This document shows positions 36,430 through 48,933 of a DNA stretch of 64,000 bases, in pieces. The stretch covers positions 4,933,724-4,997,723 of the forward strand of contig JAVLUZ010000154.1 in the NCBI GenBank assembly GCA_036768485.1, in the 5' to 3' direction. Numbering within the stretch: position 1 is the first letter of the stretch; every line of letters starts with the position of its first letter. The position numbers were made by a program, and so were the translations under genes. This DNA is from Mermis nigrescens (lineage: Eukaryota > Nematoda > Enoplea > Mermithida > Mermithidae). Below the pieces are notes generated by a model. It saw only the letters and a list, made by a program, of their open reading frames with translations, had not been told where the DNA came from and made no database searches.

Positions 36430-36870
36430 GGGACTCCAAATTTTTATAAAAGTGTTCAAATTCGTTGAAAAAATCCATCCATTATGCTTAAAGTAGCGTT
36501 TTTTGACGTCGTCTAATTGACAGAATTGTTTTTGATCCGAATGAAGTTGGACATTTTCGAAAGTTTTCACGGAAAATGCACGGAATTATTGCGAAAATCG
36601 GCAAAAAGCATTTAAAAAATTCAGGAGAAATCATTGTAAGAACTGAAAAATCTTTGTTTTATACATAAAATACTTTTCCTGACATAAAAATAAAGTTTTT
36701 AGAGCGCCAAGTCAGTAAATAGTTAATATTTATGAGAACTACCGACGCGAAGCGCCGGAAAAGTTCGAATCATCGCCATAAAAAGTCGCTAAAATCATCA
36801 AAAAATAAACATCTTTCTCTATTGCGCTCAATATTTTTTGACGACAGGGGCGCCCCCTGCTTTCCATTAT
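36430..36870. mobile_element. probable miniature DNA element fragment
   Basis: Left border ATGGCGGATCCAGGATTTCC, then a G-rich block. The right part has GGGGCGCCCCCTGC, then TTTCCATTATAAATC. A GACGCGAAGCGCCGGAAAA palindrome lies inside, as in the elements at 24.6-26.8 kb. The borders are only roughly placed. Confidence 0.4.
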
Positions 36871-36892
36871 AAATCGGCGCATGATCATGAAC

Positions 36893-37016
36893 GATGGGTC
36901 GGTGCCGAGTGCGCTGCCTAGTTCGAGTGCGCTGCCAAGTCCGAGAGCGCTGCCGAGGTCAGGTGAGCTGCCATAGTCGAGTGCGCTGATAGGGCCGAGT
37001 GCGCTGCCAGACAGAT
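36893..37016 (+). repeat. GC-rich minisatellite, left arm of foldback 2
   Basis: About six imperfect units carrying GAGTGCGCTGCC, separated by AAGTC, TAGTT or AGGTC-like spacers. Confidence 0.8.
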
Positions 37017-37673
37017 ATTACCGCTTTGCGTGCTTATTATTTCCGCTGATTACTGAAAAACGATGTTTCTTTAGTAGACTACTTATGTAAACAGTACTTA
37101 CGTACCTGAGCGCAATAAGGAAGTGTTTATTTTGTTGCAAAATTAAGGTCGGAAACCGAAGAAAACAACAACTTCCTTAAAAAGTGCTTGAAATCAACTG
37201 CGAATCATTACTTAGTATTTATGCTATTTAGTTGTTTTAATATAAATCCAAGGCAATTTTAGCTCAAAAATCTTCGGCTTTCTTCAAATGAATGCGATTC
37301 ATCTCAAACTGAAATACTACACTTTTGTTCTGCTGTATAGAGGCACTATTGACCTCAAATCTTTTAATATTTTGTATTTGTAAGCATGCTTCATTTCGTT
37401 GAGAAGTAATAATTGCGATAGCCTGTTCCATCTATGTAGCTAGCAATCAAAATCCATTTAGAACATCGATGTCTCTTAAAAATTCATAGAACGACAAAGT
37501 CCCAAAAATATTGTTAGTAAGGAAAAATGGTTGAAAGCTAACGTTAAAACATAAAACACATCTTTCGACTCTTCTCATTCCCATTCGTCATATCATAATA
37601 CAAACAGTAAAAAAATTAAAATTTGAATTCTGGGCTGCTGTTGATGGGAATGGTTTCTCTTGGCAGTCGGAAC

Positions 37674-37932
37674 CATAGGTAGGCAGCACCGAAAATCTGG
37701 GGGGGGTGAAAAATTTTCGAAGGTCAAAAAATGGTCTTGAAAGTGGTCGTATGGCGAAAAAACACCATTTTTCGACGTTTCTCATCGAGCACAATCCAAT
37801 GGCATCAAAAAATCGCTAAAAAAGCAAAAAAGATTTTCAAAATTTGAATTCTGGGGGTTATTTTGATTTCTGGGGGGTATTTCAACTTCTGGAGGGTGCA
37901 TACCCTCATAACTCCCCCCAGGCCCATGTGTG
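37674..37932 (-). mobile_element. hAT-type miniature element, family A, with perfect TSD
   Basis: Left end CATAGGTAGGCAGCACC and right end CCAGGCCCATGTGTG. Perfect 8-bp direct repeats GTCGGAAC flank it (37666-37673 and 37933-37940). The internal order of blocks is the reverse complement of the copy at 21532. It encodes no protein. Confidence 0.87.
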
Positions 37933-38691
37933 GTCGGAACCATATGAAGAGATGTACAGCATGGCGGGGGTCAAATATTGAGCTTCTTTGGGCTAAAATG
38001 GCCTCAAAAACTGATATAAACGCCAATATAGAGTTTATATCAATTTCTGGTACTTTTGAAGAAAGTTTTCAATTTTAATCCACTTTTTGCCGTAATTTTG
38101 CCACATTTTTCCCAAAAAATTTTCTCACAGTAAAGAAAAGTCGAGTAGAGTTAAATATAGAATGAAGACTAAGTGTTACGTGTTTTTTAATTAATTTTCC
38201 TACGACTTAACGGTTAATTGAATGTTTTGTGTCACTTATGCACAAGAATCACTCGTTAACACGAATAATAGTTGCGTACATTTGTCTGCATGTACATACC
38301 TACTTATCTATGTGCACAAATTCTCAAACGAAAAGTGTAGACGGAAAACGATAATAGACATCTAAACTAAATGCAGCATTGGAATAACATCTAAGAAGAT
38401 ATTTATTACTAACTATAAGTTACAATATGCAACCAATGTACACCTGCTAAGAAGCTGCCTAAAATAAGGTATTACTATGTATGTAAAGCTTGGGAATTCT
38501 GGTGCGTCGGTCTGGAAAAATCCTTTTTTTTGCTGGAATCAGATAGCGATTTTGGGGTTTTGATCTTCCTTAAAATCTCCCCAAAAACGCTTATGAATTC
38601 CACTGTGCTCAATCGTACCTACTCAGACACAAAGCGGTAGGAAAAAGCATAATTGTACGTACTTGCGTAACTACATGCTGTTTATTTGGCA

Positions 38692-38803
38692 GCGCACTTG
38701 GCCCTGTCAGCGCAGTCGACTACGGCAGCACACTCGGACCTTGCAGCGCACTCGGACTTGGCAATGCACTCGGACTTGGCAGCGCACCTGGCCCCCAATC
38801 ATA
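38692..38803 (-). repeat. GC-rich minisatellite, right arm of foldback 2
   Basis: About six imperfect units containing GGCAGCGCACTCGGAC-type sequence, inverted relative to 36893-37016. Confidence 0.8.
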
Positions 38804-40866
38804 AACGATATGCCAAATGGTACACGATGTAATAAAATGCGTAATAAAGCGTGCGCTATTGTATTAAAAGAAGCAGCCTTTATGAGAAATGATAGATAAA
38901 GCTACGATAAGCAAATATGACACACGTAGGTCGGTATAAAAATTTTAAAATAGAGGCTCAATCGAACACGTTGCACATGCTAATGACAGCTGAGATTGGC
39001 TAAAGTTAGAAACAAAATCGTTAAAAGAGGAAAATGGATAAGCATGCAAATTAAGGTAACGATACGTGTTAAAAATAAATTGCCGCTGTACAATGAAGGG
39101 TAGAACCTTCATATAATTTGGAAATTTTAGATTACTTCTCAGGCTCTCTCAAGCTAACGACGGCTTGAATTCCAGCTAATGCTCAAAATATTACCGACTT
39201 TCGATTTATATCATGAGCGCCCGTAGAAACGCAAAGCTCGCGGGTTCTAAAAAATGCAATAATTTTTTAATGAACTCCTACGGCATATAAATAAGCAAAT
39301 ATGGTAATTAGGCTAACCGAGGCAGCCTGCTGACCCCGTACGGCTCTTTATGCTTAATTAGCGGGGAACAAAAAGTCCGTGCGCAATATGCAAATTTTTA
39401 TTTGCCCCAATATATTGCATAAATGCGTTCAGAGTAAATAGATTCGGGAATCAATGTCCTAAACCAAATATCAAGGATATTAGGACGAAATCGAAACTTT
39501 CTCATCTCATTGACGATAAAAAGGTATCAATAGCATATCGTACTCTAGAGAGGAATTAGAAAATTGATCAGCTTCTAAATCAACTTCAATTCATTTGTTA
39601 ACCAGTGCGCAATCGCCTGCGTTAACTGATCAACAAATTACTATATTTAGCATAGCGATTTGCATAACTCGCCCGAAAATTAATAAAATTTTCACACGAG
39701 CACATATAAGTGAGAACAGTCAATTCGTTCCGTCAAAGCGACATCTAATGCACGTTTCCGATGCCCTAAGGGATAAAAATGAGAAATTAGAATAAAATGT
39801 TTGTTTTAAAATTAAAAACTAATCAGATACAATGGAAAGCATCTTAAACAATGGAAATGTCTTAAAATGAACAACTAGTTGAAGCATCTCAAGCGTGGTA
39901 AAATCACTACGGAAATTTAAGTCACACTTGAAATTATGTACTTCAATCAATTTATATCATTCGATTTTAAAATTCGCAATGGCCATAATTTTGTAATTCT
40001 ACTATAATCGTTTATAATTTTGTTTGTTAATTTGATAATTTATAATTTCACACTAAAATTCGTGTCCAACCCAACTCTTCGGACATTTCAATTGCAAGCG
40101 AGGATACCCTAGCCTTTCAAATTCAAATCTCGCTAATTTAACTTTCGTTATAATTGCATGAGTCATCAAGGAATATAGTTCTCATAACGGATTAAATATA
40201 ACACAAAATAATTATGAAATACTTAATACTAAATCGAATCGTGCCGTTTTTTAGTATTAAATCTCCACATCAAAAAAATATAAGCCCAAAAATGTCAAAT
40301 TTTTATATCCAATTTTGACTTTAATTTTAGTCTAATGTAATCTATTTTAATTTTAATTCTAATTCTAATCTAATCTAATTACTTGAAAAGCATTCTCAAG
40401 CATTTCGAAGCCAACTTCGACTTGCCGCGTTTTCAAATGATAAGAATGTAGAACTTGCAAAGTTTCGACTTTTAAGTCATTTTGACTCAAGTTTTAGAAC
40501 TTACGGATATTTAGAAAGTACAGAAAGTTATAAATCTAGCGGAAAATATTGACACCTATTACAGCTTTCTTTCCATTATCCAAACCAGACGGGGTACGAT
40601 TTTTAATTTTTCATTGTTGTTTTTTAAGCTTCTTTCAATTTTTAACATAACTTTTCTGTTTTCCTAAATCATCCGTGCGTGTCTGCAATAGACTAATTTT
40701 GGTTTTTACGAACTATTCCCGGTTTTCGCGCAAATCTTTTAGTATCGTGGATGGAGCTTGTTTAATATACACATAAGTCGAAAATGATCTATCGATGTAA
40801 ATTTTTCGTCTTTTCCTTATCTTGGAAAATTTCTGATCACCCAGAATTTCAGCTGAGTTTTCGGAC
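38804..40866. other. gene-free stretch with one dispersed repeat
   Basis: About 39370-39485 is a diverged direct copy of about 32400-32530. An open frame at 39595-39795 has no recognisable domain. Nothing else was seen. Confidence 0.35.
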
Positions 40867-40867
40867 G

Positions 40868-41192
40868 CCTCACGGTAAGGCTGACACGGAAGGAGTACGT
40901 ATCGTCTTTCATTAAATTGCGTTTATCTAGCTTAAAAAACCTCTACAGATTTAGAAATGCGGAACACATCAACAGCTTCCCCAAAATACGTGCTATAATT
41001 CTGCTCAGGACGAAAAATTGCTAAGAGGATATTTAATCGTTTTCGGTCCTCTTCTGTCCAGGAGCAAAATTACAGCACATGCAATAGATTTTTGGAAAGC
41101 TATTAACAAGTTCTGCCAAATTCAAAGCAAAAGTCAATCGTAAACATGATTATATAGAGCGAAACGTGCCAGCCTTACCTCGGGGCAAAACT
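40868..41192. mobile_element. candidate miniature element with GGTAAGGCTG ends
   Basis: GGTAAGGCTGACACG (about 40874-40888) and CGTGCCAGCCTTACC (about 41169-41183) are inverted repeats with one mismatch, about 300 bp apart. The interior is non-coding. No clear target duplication was found. Confidence 0.5.
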
Positions 41193-42896
41193 ACCTTCGC
41201 AGCATTAAATGTCAGAGGCGATATGAGGAATTCCCCACCTAAAGTCAGTCATCCCCTTTTCCCCAAAAGCTAAGGAATTTTCGATTCCCTCTCCGCTTTC
41301 GGCAAAAACTTGCGCTTTTAGCCATTTTAGGCGCTTTTTTGCCAGTTTTTGCCAAAAAGTAGGATATTGGGGTTAGATACCCACCTCCCTACAAATGGCT
41401 AGGGCGGGGTCCACCAACCAAAATTTCAAGCCGTTACATGTTAGCTCACAGCCCACGCACATGCCTGATCCATTTTTACCGAAATCGACTAGGGAGCCAA
41501 ATTTACAAAAAAGTGCGCTCAATGAGCAAAAAATCAATACGATAATTGAACGAAGGATGAGCTAGGGTTCATTTACGTCATTTTACGTCATTCATTCACA
41601 AAATTACGACTTTTGCACATATGAAGATCCATTGTCGGTTTTTTCTAATCGCCTTCGCTCCGAAAGACTCTAAAAGAAACTTTAATTACTTATTGTGTCG
41701 GGTCGAAGGCAAAATAATAATGAATCGAAAAACGACGTATGTAAATGAAGCAGAATAGCATTAAAAAACAAACAGGCTCGACTCTGTTACGGTTCTTGAT
41801 TAAAAAACATTTTTTTCAAGGTCTAAATTAATCCAATCTGATCATATGCGTAGTATAGAAGCTATTTCTGATAGCCAAACCGCTGAGTACGATGTTGAAA
41901 TTATGCCATATAATAATTAATAATAATAATAATAATAGTAATAATAATAATAATAATATTAATAATGAAATTAATAATAATAAAAATTATGATAATAATG
42001 ATAATGATGACGATGATGACGATAGACGAGATGATGCAGAATACAATGAGAAAATTTCTTACTCAACCAGAAAATGAGAGAATTCGGTACAAATAAGAAC
42101 ATTTAAATTTTATATGAAAAATTTGATAAGTACGTAACACAGATTGCAGGAATAGCCCCAACTCAAAAGTAATCTAAATTTACGCAGGTACCTGCATTTT
42201 CTGGATGGAACACCAGAGGCAACTACTTGGCCAGACTTCCAAGCGCTAATCTCGGCGGAAAATTATCACTTATTGAAAATCATAGGTCAAAATTTGCGAG
42301 CTGTGATGTCCGTACTAGTCGATTAGTTCAGGAATAATACTCTGACACTTTTAACTGAGTTACGAAGGCAGTAGTTGAAGTTTTCGGCAAAATTGATAAA
42401 ATATACCGTTTTGCAATTAATAAATTTAGCCTAAATAATTTAATTAAAAAATCCAGGTAAGTTAACCGCTGCTAATAATCAGAAATAAATCGGTATTACA
42501 AACTGATAAATCGACAACCGGTGCGATTGATGCTGCTGCGACTTAAGTACACAACGATTGCGCGCTTCTTAAATTCCCTTTGCCGGATCATACCTACCGA
42601 AATAAATTTCTTTCGCCCTCCTCGCAATTTTTCGAGTCGAAGGTTAGAGTTGACGAGAAAAAGCGAAAAATGGGCTTTTCTGGCCCAAATTATAACTTTT
42701 TGGACATTTCCTATGTTTGAAAGTTTTTGAACCCCCAAAATTTAGGCGTCGACCAGCCAGCCGTTTATGACCGTGTCAAATCTGGATTGCCAAAACGTTT
42801 TAGCTTTAGGCTAAACTCGTCAAAGCTGCAGAATTTTACTACAAAAGCAAAAAGGGAACAACAAACAATACATAAAAACAGAATGAATTATTAAAA
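41193..42896. repeat. gene-free stretch with (AAT)n tract at 41915-42005
   Basis: An imperfect AAT repeat grades into GATGA triplets up to about 42040. About 41550-41690 is a diverged relative of 33170-33300. No coding sequence was recognised. Confidence 0.5.
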
Positions 42897-43076
42897 TCAA
42901 ACGACGGGATTTTTCGGACAATCGTCTTCAAAAATGGACGATTTTGTTTTGTAAAATCCGTCTTTGAACGATTTTTTTATTTTGTCCGCGTAACAGGCTT
43001 CAAACAAATTTTTGGCCGTCATTTCTTTCGCCTGAACTTTCGTTTCGGGACAGCGATAAGAAACGTATGGTTTTAA
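42897..43076 (-). CDS. MRPL41: mL41 terminal exon
   Basis: Encodes LKPYVSYRCPETKVQAKEM, then TAKNLFEACYADKIKKSFKD, ending PKNPVV and TGA. The C-terminus is shorter than I expect for insect mL41. Confidence 0.85.
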   Translation of the reverse strand, partial: LKPYVSYRCPETKVQAKEMTAKNLFEACYADKIKKSFKDGFYKTKSSIFEDDCPKNPVV

Positions 43077-44002
43077 CTAAATAAGAAAATAAAAATTTCA
43101 ATCAAATTAGTAAATTAAAATTAAAATTCGAAACTTAAATTGAAAATATAAAATTAAAGAGAGAGAGAGAGATTTAAAAAAAGCGTAAAAAAGACTAAGT
43201 TAATTAAAATCTGAATAAATAATTATTCAAAATGCGATATTATAATAAATTTCGAGATAACTTGGGCACAGGAACGAAGTTTTGGTAGCGATTTACAAAA
43301 TTGAATTTTTATAACGCTTTCACAATATTTTAGAAGCCAATAAACAAATTTCGACTAGAAAGGTTGAAATTTTCAAAATAATGTTTTTGCCCTAACAATA
43401 AATTTTTCGACAATTTTATAAGATTATTTATTTATTTATTTAATTTATTTCCTTTATTTATTCATTTATTACTTCCTTTATTTATTTATATATTTAATTA
43501 TCCATTTATTTTATTTTTATCGATTTATCTATTGATTATTTTTAACTTATTCATTCATTAGTAATTGATTCACTTATTTATTATCTATTTATTTGTTTAT
43601 TTATTTATTTACTTATCATTTATTCCCCTATCTATTTATTTCCTTACAGTTTATTCATCTATTTATTTATTATTTATTTATTAATTTATATTATGTATTT
43701 ACTTATTTATTCATTTACATTTTTATTTATTCATTATTTATTTATTTAATTACATAATAATTAATTAATCAAACATTCATTTATATTTTAGTTTATTCCG
43801 TTATCTGAAATATGCGATTATTAATTAATTTCTCTAGCTATTAATCCAATTTATTAATTATAACTTAAAATGTTAATTGAGGTTATTAACGTTTTACTGA
43901 TTAGCATACTTCGAAATCCGTTAAATCAGGTGCAACTATTTCGGGCTGCATTTCTTGTACATAAACGTATTCACCGGTTTTTTTGTCGCGATAATAATTG
44001 GG
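42897..44002 (-). CDS. MRPL41: mitochondrial large-subunit ribosomal protein mL41, 3' part
   Basis: Two exons join in phase 0: 43910-44002 (31 codons) and 42897-43076 (59 codons plus TGA). The product has YVYVQEMQPEIVAPDLTDFE joined to LKPYVSYRCPE, then NLFEACYADKIKKSFKDG. It matches the mL41 core, in which a (V/I)xEMxPE block is followed by PDLxxFxLKPYVSY and a short helical C-terminal half. mL41 is a structural protein of the mitochondrial ribosome. Intron borders: donor GAA|GTATGC, acceptor TTATTTAG|TTA. The 93-nt exon starts after CCAACTTGCAG; an in-frame TAA lies just upstream, so the N-terminal targeting region must be on another exon, which I did not find. The 833-bp intron carries a TTTA-rich tract. 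Confidence 0.85.
43424..43800. repeat. TTTA-rich imperfect microsatellite in the mL41 intron
   Basis: Imperfect TTTA/TTAT tetranucleotide repeats with many substitutions, within the intron at 43077-43909. Confidence 0.9.
43910..44002 (-). CDS. MRPL41: mL41 internal exon
   Basis: Encodes PNYYRDKKTGEYVYVQEMQP and then EIVAPDLTDFE. Both borders are phase 0. It matches the conserved middle of mL41, just before the LKPYVSY block. Confidence 0.83.
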
Positions 44003-44256
44003 CTGCAAGTTGGTATATTCTTAAAATTCAAAGGAAACACTTTATTCATAAAAAGCGTAAATTTCGACGCATAACTTAACGTTGAAATTAATTCCGAATT
44101 TAATTTAAGAATTAAATTTTTGATTAGAGTTCCCAACCCGAATTTATTATTCAACATTTCGGGTTAACAAAAAAAGGAGAAAAAAGGAAAAATAAGAGGA
44201 TAAAATAGGGCTACGTACGACCATACATGCACAGTATGGGAATACAGGGACGGGGG

Positions 44257-44516
44257 CACACCTGGTGCTATGTGGGGCCTTGGGGGTATGCAAACACACC
44301 GCTCCCCGACGAAACCAACAATACCCCCCCCCCCTCAGAATTCAATTTTTGAAAATTTTTTCGTTTTTTTCGCAATTTTTTTATGCCAATGGATAGTGTT
44401 TGATGAGAAACGTCGAAAAATAGTGTTTCTACGCCATACCACCATTTTTAAGGCCATTTTTTGACCTTTGAAAAATCTTGCACCCCCCCCCAGAATTTCC
44501 TTGCTGCCCACGTATG
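44257..44516 (+). mobile_element. hAT-type miniature element, family A, with TSD
   Basis: Left end CACACCTGG and right end TTGCTGCCCACGTATG. Flanks are GACGGGGG (44249-44256) and GGCGGGGG (44517-44524), matching at 7 of 8 positions. Internal blocks match the copy at 21532. Confidence 0.8.
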
Positions 44517-44850
44517 GGCGGGGGTTAAAATAATAAAGTGCCTTTTTGGGTCGAAAAATGGTATGTACGCGTCAAAAACATTTTTTTCAGCGTTTCTGAC
44601 GAAGCTCATCTTTCTAAAGCATAAAAACACAAAAAATTTCGAAAAACAGAAAAATCGGAAGAATTTGAATAAAATGTAGTCAAAACATGAGTGTAAAAGC
44701 GCAAAGCGCCGAAAATTTGCACTTTTGAGCAAAAACATAGCTAAAAACGCTGAAAAACGCATCTTTTTTACAAATTTTCAGAAAATTTTTGGGAACTTAA
44801 AAAAAATCGCCAATTCTGGGAGAGGCGAAAAATTTTTGCGAGGGGGGGGG
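44517..44850 (+). mobile_element. fragment of a further miniature element family (D)
   Basis: AATAAAGTGCC, then GGTATGTACGCGTCAAAAAC and CAGCGTTTCTGA. The complement of this stretch recurs at 48795-48870, next to a GCTGTGCATGTATGG right end. A GCGCAAAGCGCC-type palindrome lies at about 44698. Confidence 0.5.
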
Positions 44851-45272
44851 CACACATGCACATAGGGGGGTGAGGGGGTATTACCTCCCTGAGGGGTCAG
44901 TTAGACCGGTACTGTCCGGCAATTTTGAGCAAAGAGGTCTTGTTCTGCATCATTTTTGACATCAAAATCAGTTAAAATGTCAAAATTTTTTCCGGCGCTT
45001 CGCGCCAGATTAGTACTTTTAAGTACTTTTTACTCAAAAAAACGCCCAAAATTAATAAATTTTTGCATTTTTTAGTGTTAAAAGTGATATAATGCAGTCA
45101 AAATGGACTAAAAATGCTTTTAAAATGTGTTATTAACACGAAAAAACGTTTTATAGGCTATTTTGACCATTTTGATCATTAGAACAGCAAAAAAATCGTG
45201 AACGTTAAATTTACTGTTTTAGATTTTTTGCATTTCACCCCCCCCTGCCGACCCTGACCTTGTGCACCTATG
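44851..45272 (+). mobile_element. miniature element family C, copy 1
   Basis: Runs from CACACATGCACATAGG to CCTTGTGCACCTATG. The whole length is matched in reverse orientation at 53078-53486. Shared blocks include GAGGGGTCAG, GTACTGTCCGGCAATTTTGA, TTTTGACATCAAA, AAAACGTTTTATAGGCTATT and TGCCGACCCTGACC. No coding capacity. Confidence 0.7.
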
Positions 45273-46200
45273 GGGGGGGGGTGGTGAAAATATTTCTGGG
45301 GGTGAGTGAAGCCCCCTCAAGATCATGTATGCTCACGACTTATGTAGACTACACATGGGCGTGGGGGTCTGGACAACCCCAAAATCCGAAACCCAATCAA
45401 AAATTAGATTTTGAAAATGTTTTCGTTGTTTCGCGATTTTTCGAAGCTAAAAAAAAGAGGTCGACGAGAAACGTATTGAATTAGTGTCTTTTATCTCCAT
45501 CATCAATAGTTTGTCAATTTTCTCAACTTGAAAAATTTTAAGGCGTAGTCAATGTATGCTTTGGACACCTGAAAACCGAATTCCTTCAAGCCGGCCCTAT
45601 CAAAAATTGCATTTTCGAAAATTATGTTTTTTTCGCAATTTTTCTTAAAAATGCATAACGCTTAATGAGAAATACCGAAAATTTTCCACCCCTAACGTAA
45701 ATTTTAAACAATATTTTGACCTTTGAAAAGATTTTGAGTCCAAAATAGCAATTTTTTAAGTACTTTTAAAATATAATATCGGGACTGGAAGCCTCCTAAA
45801 CATTAGCCAAGCCCTTTGCCAGGAATTTACGTATCTACCATGGGGCAGCGAATTTCCGAAGCTAAATATTCAAAATGAAGTTAGCTTTTTCAAGAATTGC
45901 ATCAGTTTACTCGTATGAGAAAAGAATATACAGGGTGGGCCTGAAATGGCTACACCCCAATGTTGTAGGCCACTACTTCAGTGAATTTGAATATAAAATT
46001 TCAAACACTCTCGTAAGGTAGATAAAAATGTCTGTTTAAATCACATAAAAATTTGGCCCTCTGCTAGCAGTTTGGGCGCTACAGCGATTTGTTTTCACCG
46101 CACTCTGATATCTATAAACCCCGAAAGCTTATTCGACTCATCCATCAATTTGCTCACCCTTTTCACAGTATTTTGCGCTTTTTGCACGCAGCAGGAAGGA
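45273..46200. other. gene-free stretch with element fragments
   Basis: A family A-like left end (CACATGGGCGTGGGGGTCTG) lies at about 45353 without a clear right end. CAGGGTGGGCCTGAAATGG at about 45941 looks like a single mariner-type terminus. Confidence 0.4.
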
Positions 46201-46215
46201 GTAGCCAAGCCACGA

Positions 46216-46678
46216 CACATGGGCGTGCGAGGGGTTTACATCCCCAGCAAAATTAGAACCCCTCCCCGCAGATTACTGTGGACCCTACCTGGGCGTGGGG
46301 GGACGGGGGGGTTGGGGTAGTATGCACCACCCCCCCCCCCCGAGAAACCAAAAATACCCCCCAGAAACCAAAATACTCCCCCCCAGAAATCAAAATACCC
46401 CCCAGAATTCAATTTTTGAAAATTTTTTCATTTTTTTTCGCGCCAATGGATAGTGCTCGATGAGCAAACGTCGAAAAATGGTGGTTTTTTCGCCATACCA
46501 CCATTTTTAAGGTCATTTTTTGAACTTCAAAAAAACTTGCACACACCCCTCCAGAATTTTCTTGCTGCCCACGTATGCTGTGGACTCCTCGCAGAATTCG
46601 ATTTTTTTGTAACATTTTTGGCTATTGGTGGCAATTTCACCAAACCAGACCCCAGAATTTTCTGGCTGCCCACGTTTG
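46216..46678 (+). mobile_element. family A element (outer), interrupted by a nested copy
   Basis: It begins CACATGGGCGTGCGAGGGG and ends CTGGCTGCCCACGTTTG. Its body is split by another family A copy at 46284-46577, whose duplication CTGTGGAC lies within the outer element's sequence. GTAGCCA occurs near both outer ends but is offset by 8 bp on the left, so the outer duplication is uncertain. Confidence 0.6.
46284..46577 (+). mobile_element. hAT-type miniature element, family A, nested, perfect TSD
   Basis: Ends CCTACCTGGGCGTGGGG and TTGCTGCCCACGTATG. Perfect 8-bp direct repeats CTGTGGAC flank it (46276-46283 and 46578-46585). Internal AAATACCCCCCAGAA tandem blocks and GATGAGCAAACGTCG match the family. 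Confidence 0.87.
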
Positions 46679-48930
46679 GTAGCCATTAGCCACTGTGAGC
46701 TTCGAACAATGTGCTAATAATTTTTTTTGGCGAATGATATTGTCAAAAAAGGTTATCTTGTAAATCAGCTCAAATGGCCATTCGAAAAATCAGGTATTGA
46801 CAGGCGATTTTGAGATCAAAAGGTGCAGTGAGACAATTTTTTTGAGCTTGTCACGGAACAAAGGCCGAAAATTCCGCCTGAAAACGGTAAAAATATCAGA
46901 AGTTTCCGCCGCTTCGCGCCGTATGTATTAATAAATCGTTGTATGTACTTTTCATTCATATAAAAATGCCCATAAATCGACTAAATCTCACTAACAAGAG
47001 TCAATAAACCCAATTCCCTCCCACATAACGTGCTAATACAGCATATTATAGTAACCTATAACGTTTTCAATCATGAACCCAGAAACACATATGTTCCATG
47101 TTTTCTAAGAGTATCTAAAAAATTACATAAAAATGCCAAAAAACGAAAATTTTTTGAAGGTTCAATTCGAGGTCTGTGTCCGGAGAAATCAAACAAATAC
47201 GAATTAATTATACTCAATCTTAGTTCTAAAGCTTTGAGTTAATACATTAATGCAACATTTATTAGTACCTAAACTATATAGTTAGTCAAGCGTAAGAATT
47301 ATGACAATTAACTATCACGCATGCAGTGTATGCGATTCAAAATTATGGAGAGCGGGTATATGGTCGACTATTTTTGAGGAAGGAGAAATGATCATAAATT
47401 TTCGAAAAAAATGGCAGAAAAACAATCAAAAAAATAGCGTGAAAAGTCAAATTTTCAGGCAAAAAAATCAGGAGATACCTGATCCGCATGCATAGGTAGA
47501 CAAGATAGGCGCAGGACAGAGAAGGGTGAAATTCAAAAATGGTCGCTGGCATAGTAAACATAGGTCATCATGCATTTTTACGTGGTAATTTAATGATACT
47601 ACACTTAAACATATTAAAATGCCATACTTGAGGTCAGATGGAACATGAATTCAATCCTAAAATGTATTTTTCCCGAAAATATGCTTATTTCAAACGCATT
47701 AAGTAAATAACTCGCTATTATGTGACAAATAATTTATAAAAGCGAAAGACTAACTAATAACTTTGCAGTAAACTGACTATATTGACCAAAGTTCTGCTTA
47801 AGTGAGCTGGAGGAGCTAAGTCAAAATTTTCTGACTTTGGGGAGGGGTGTGGGGAGGACGTCCAACCTTAAGTGGGGAAATCCCCAAAACCCCCTGTTAC
47901 ACGTATGATTTTTAGCCATTTTTAGGGACGGGGGGTGTAAATGACAAGCAAGTTTTTGGCCGAAAATCGCAAAAAGGCACATAAAAATGGCCAAAACATG
48001 CAGGTTTTAGCCAAAAATCGGTTTTGGTTCGTGCAATTAATTTTGGAGCCATCTTTATACAATGTTTAAATACTTTCTGAGGCAAAGTGATAGTAATTTT
48101 AACGTTTGTTTTAGTATTTTTCAGGAAATTTCAAAAAATTTTCGAGCGCTTCGCGCAAAATATCGCTAGCATACTGCATTTAGCTTCAACCAGGGCATTA
48201 AACTCCAAAATCAATATTTGTGCAATCTAGGCATCTTTATGCAGATTCAGATATCTTTTGTATCTATTTCTGCTGTTTTTAAAAATTTTATGCAAAAATA
48301 AGTTTTATTTAATAACGTTGCGCTTTCTTGCCGTTCAAAGATAAAATTGACTAATTTATCTTGACGTTGCATTGAATTTATAAGCGCAGTGGTGCTTATT
48401 AGAAAATTTAATCGGCATATTACAATTTCTGTAATATTTCTGATTTTGTAGTACAAGTTATGTTAGCTTTCACAGTCGAGTTTTACCTGTAAATTCCATC
48501 AAAAGCTCATAGGAATTTCGCGCTTCGCGCCGATTTAATATTATCAACTAAATTCATGCCGAATTATCATATTTAGGACATCATGCGGGTAGCAGGTTCA
48601 CACACTGTTAGTATATAAAAACAAAAATTTGTTCACTCATACAAAGACTTTTTCGGAGATACTTGTACATGTACAAAGCAGCTCATACAAAAAAATAGTG
48701 TCAGCTAATAATAATACACAACTTAATTTACTGGTCCCCCATTTTGGGACTTCACCCTCCATCAAATCTGGACCTTAGGAAAGTATGTAGAGCATCATCA
48801 GAAACGCTGAAAAACGATGTTTTTGACGCGTACCTACCACTTATGGACCCGAAAAGGCACTTTATAATTTCACCCCCCCCCAGAAATCCAATGCTGTGCA
48901 TGTATGGTCGGGTCCGGATCCGGGTCCAAA
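46679..48930. other. gene-free stretch with repeat fragments
   Basis: GGCGCGAAG-type palindromes occur near 46908, 48143 and 48522. About 47820-48040 shares blocks with 14500-14640. The right end of a miniature element (GCTGTGCATGTATGG) lies near 48890-48905. No coding sequence was recognised. Confidence 0.35.
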
Positions 48931-48933
48931 ATT

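Larger units (their letters stand above)
36893..38803. mobile_element. second foldback-like element with minisatellite inverted arms
   Basis: The left arm (36893-37016) is a tandem array of 15-20-bp units of the type GCCGAGTGCGCTGCC. The right arm (about 38692-38803) carries inverted units such as GGCAGCGCACTCGGACTT. The loop of about 1.7 kb is AT-rich and holds a family A hAT-type element (37674-37932). The layout is the same as at 7270-8279, but the repeat unit is different. Confidence 0.55.

Noticed and set aside
36893..37016. CRISPR-like array
   Set aside because: Units are contiguous and variable without unique spacers, and the genome is eukaryotic.
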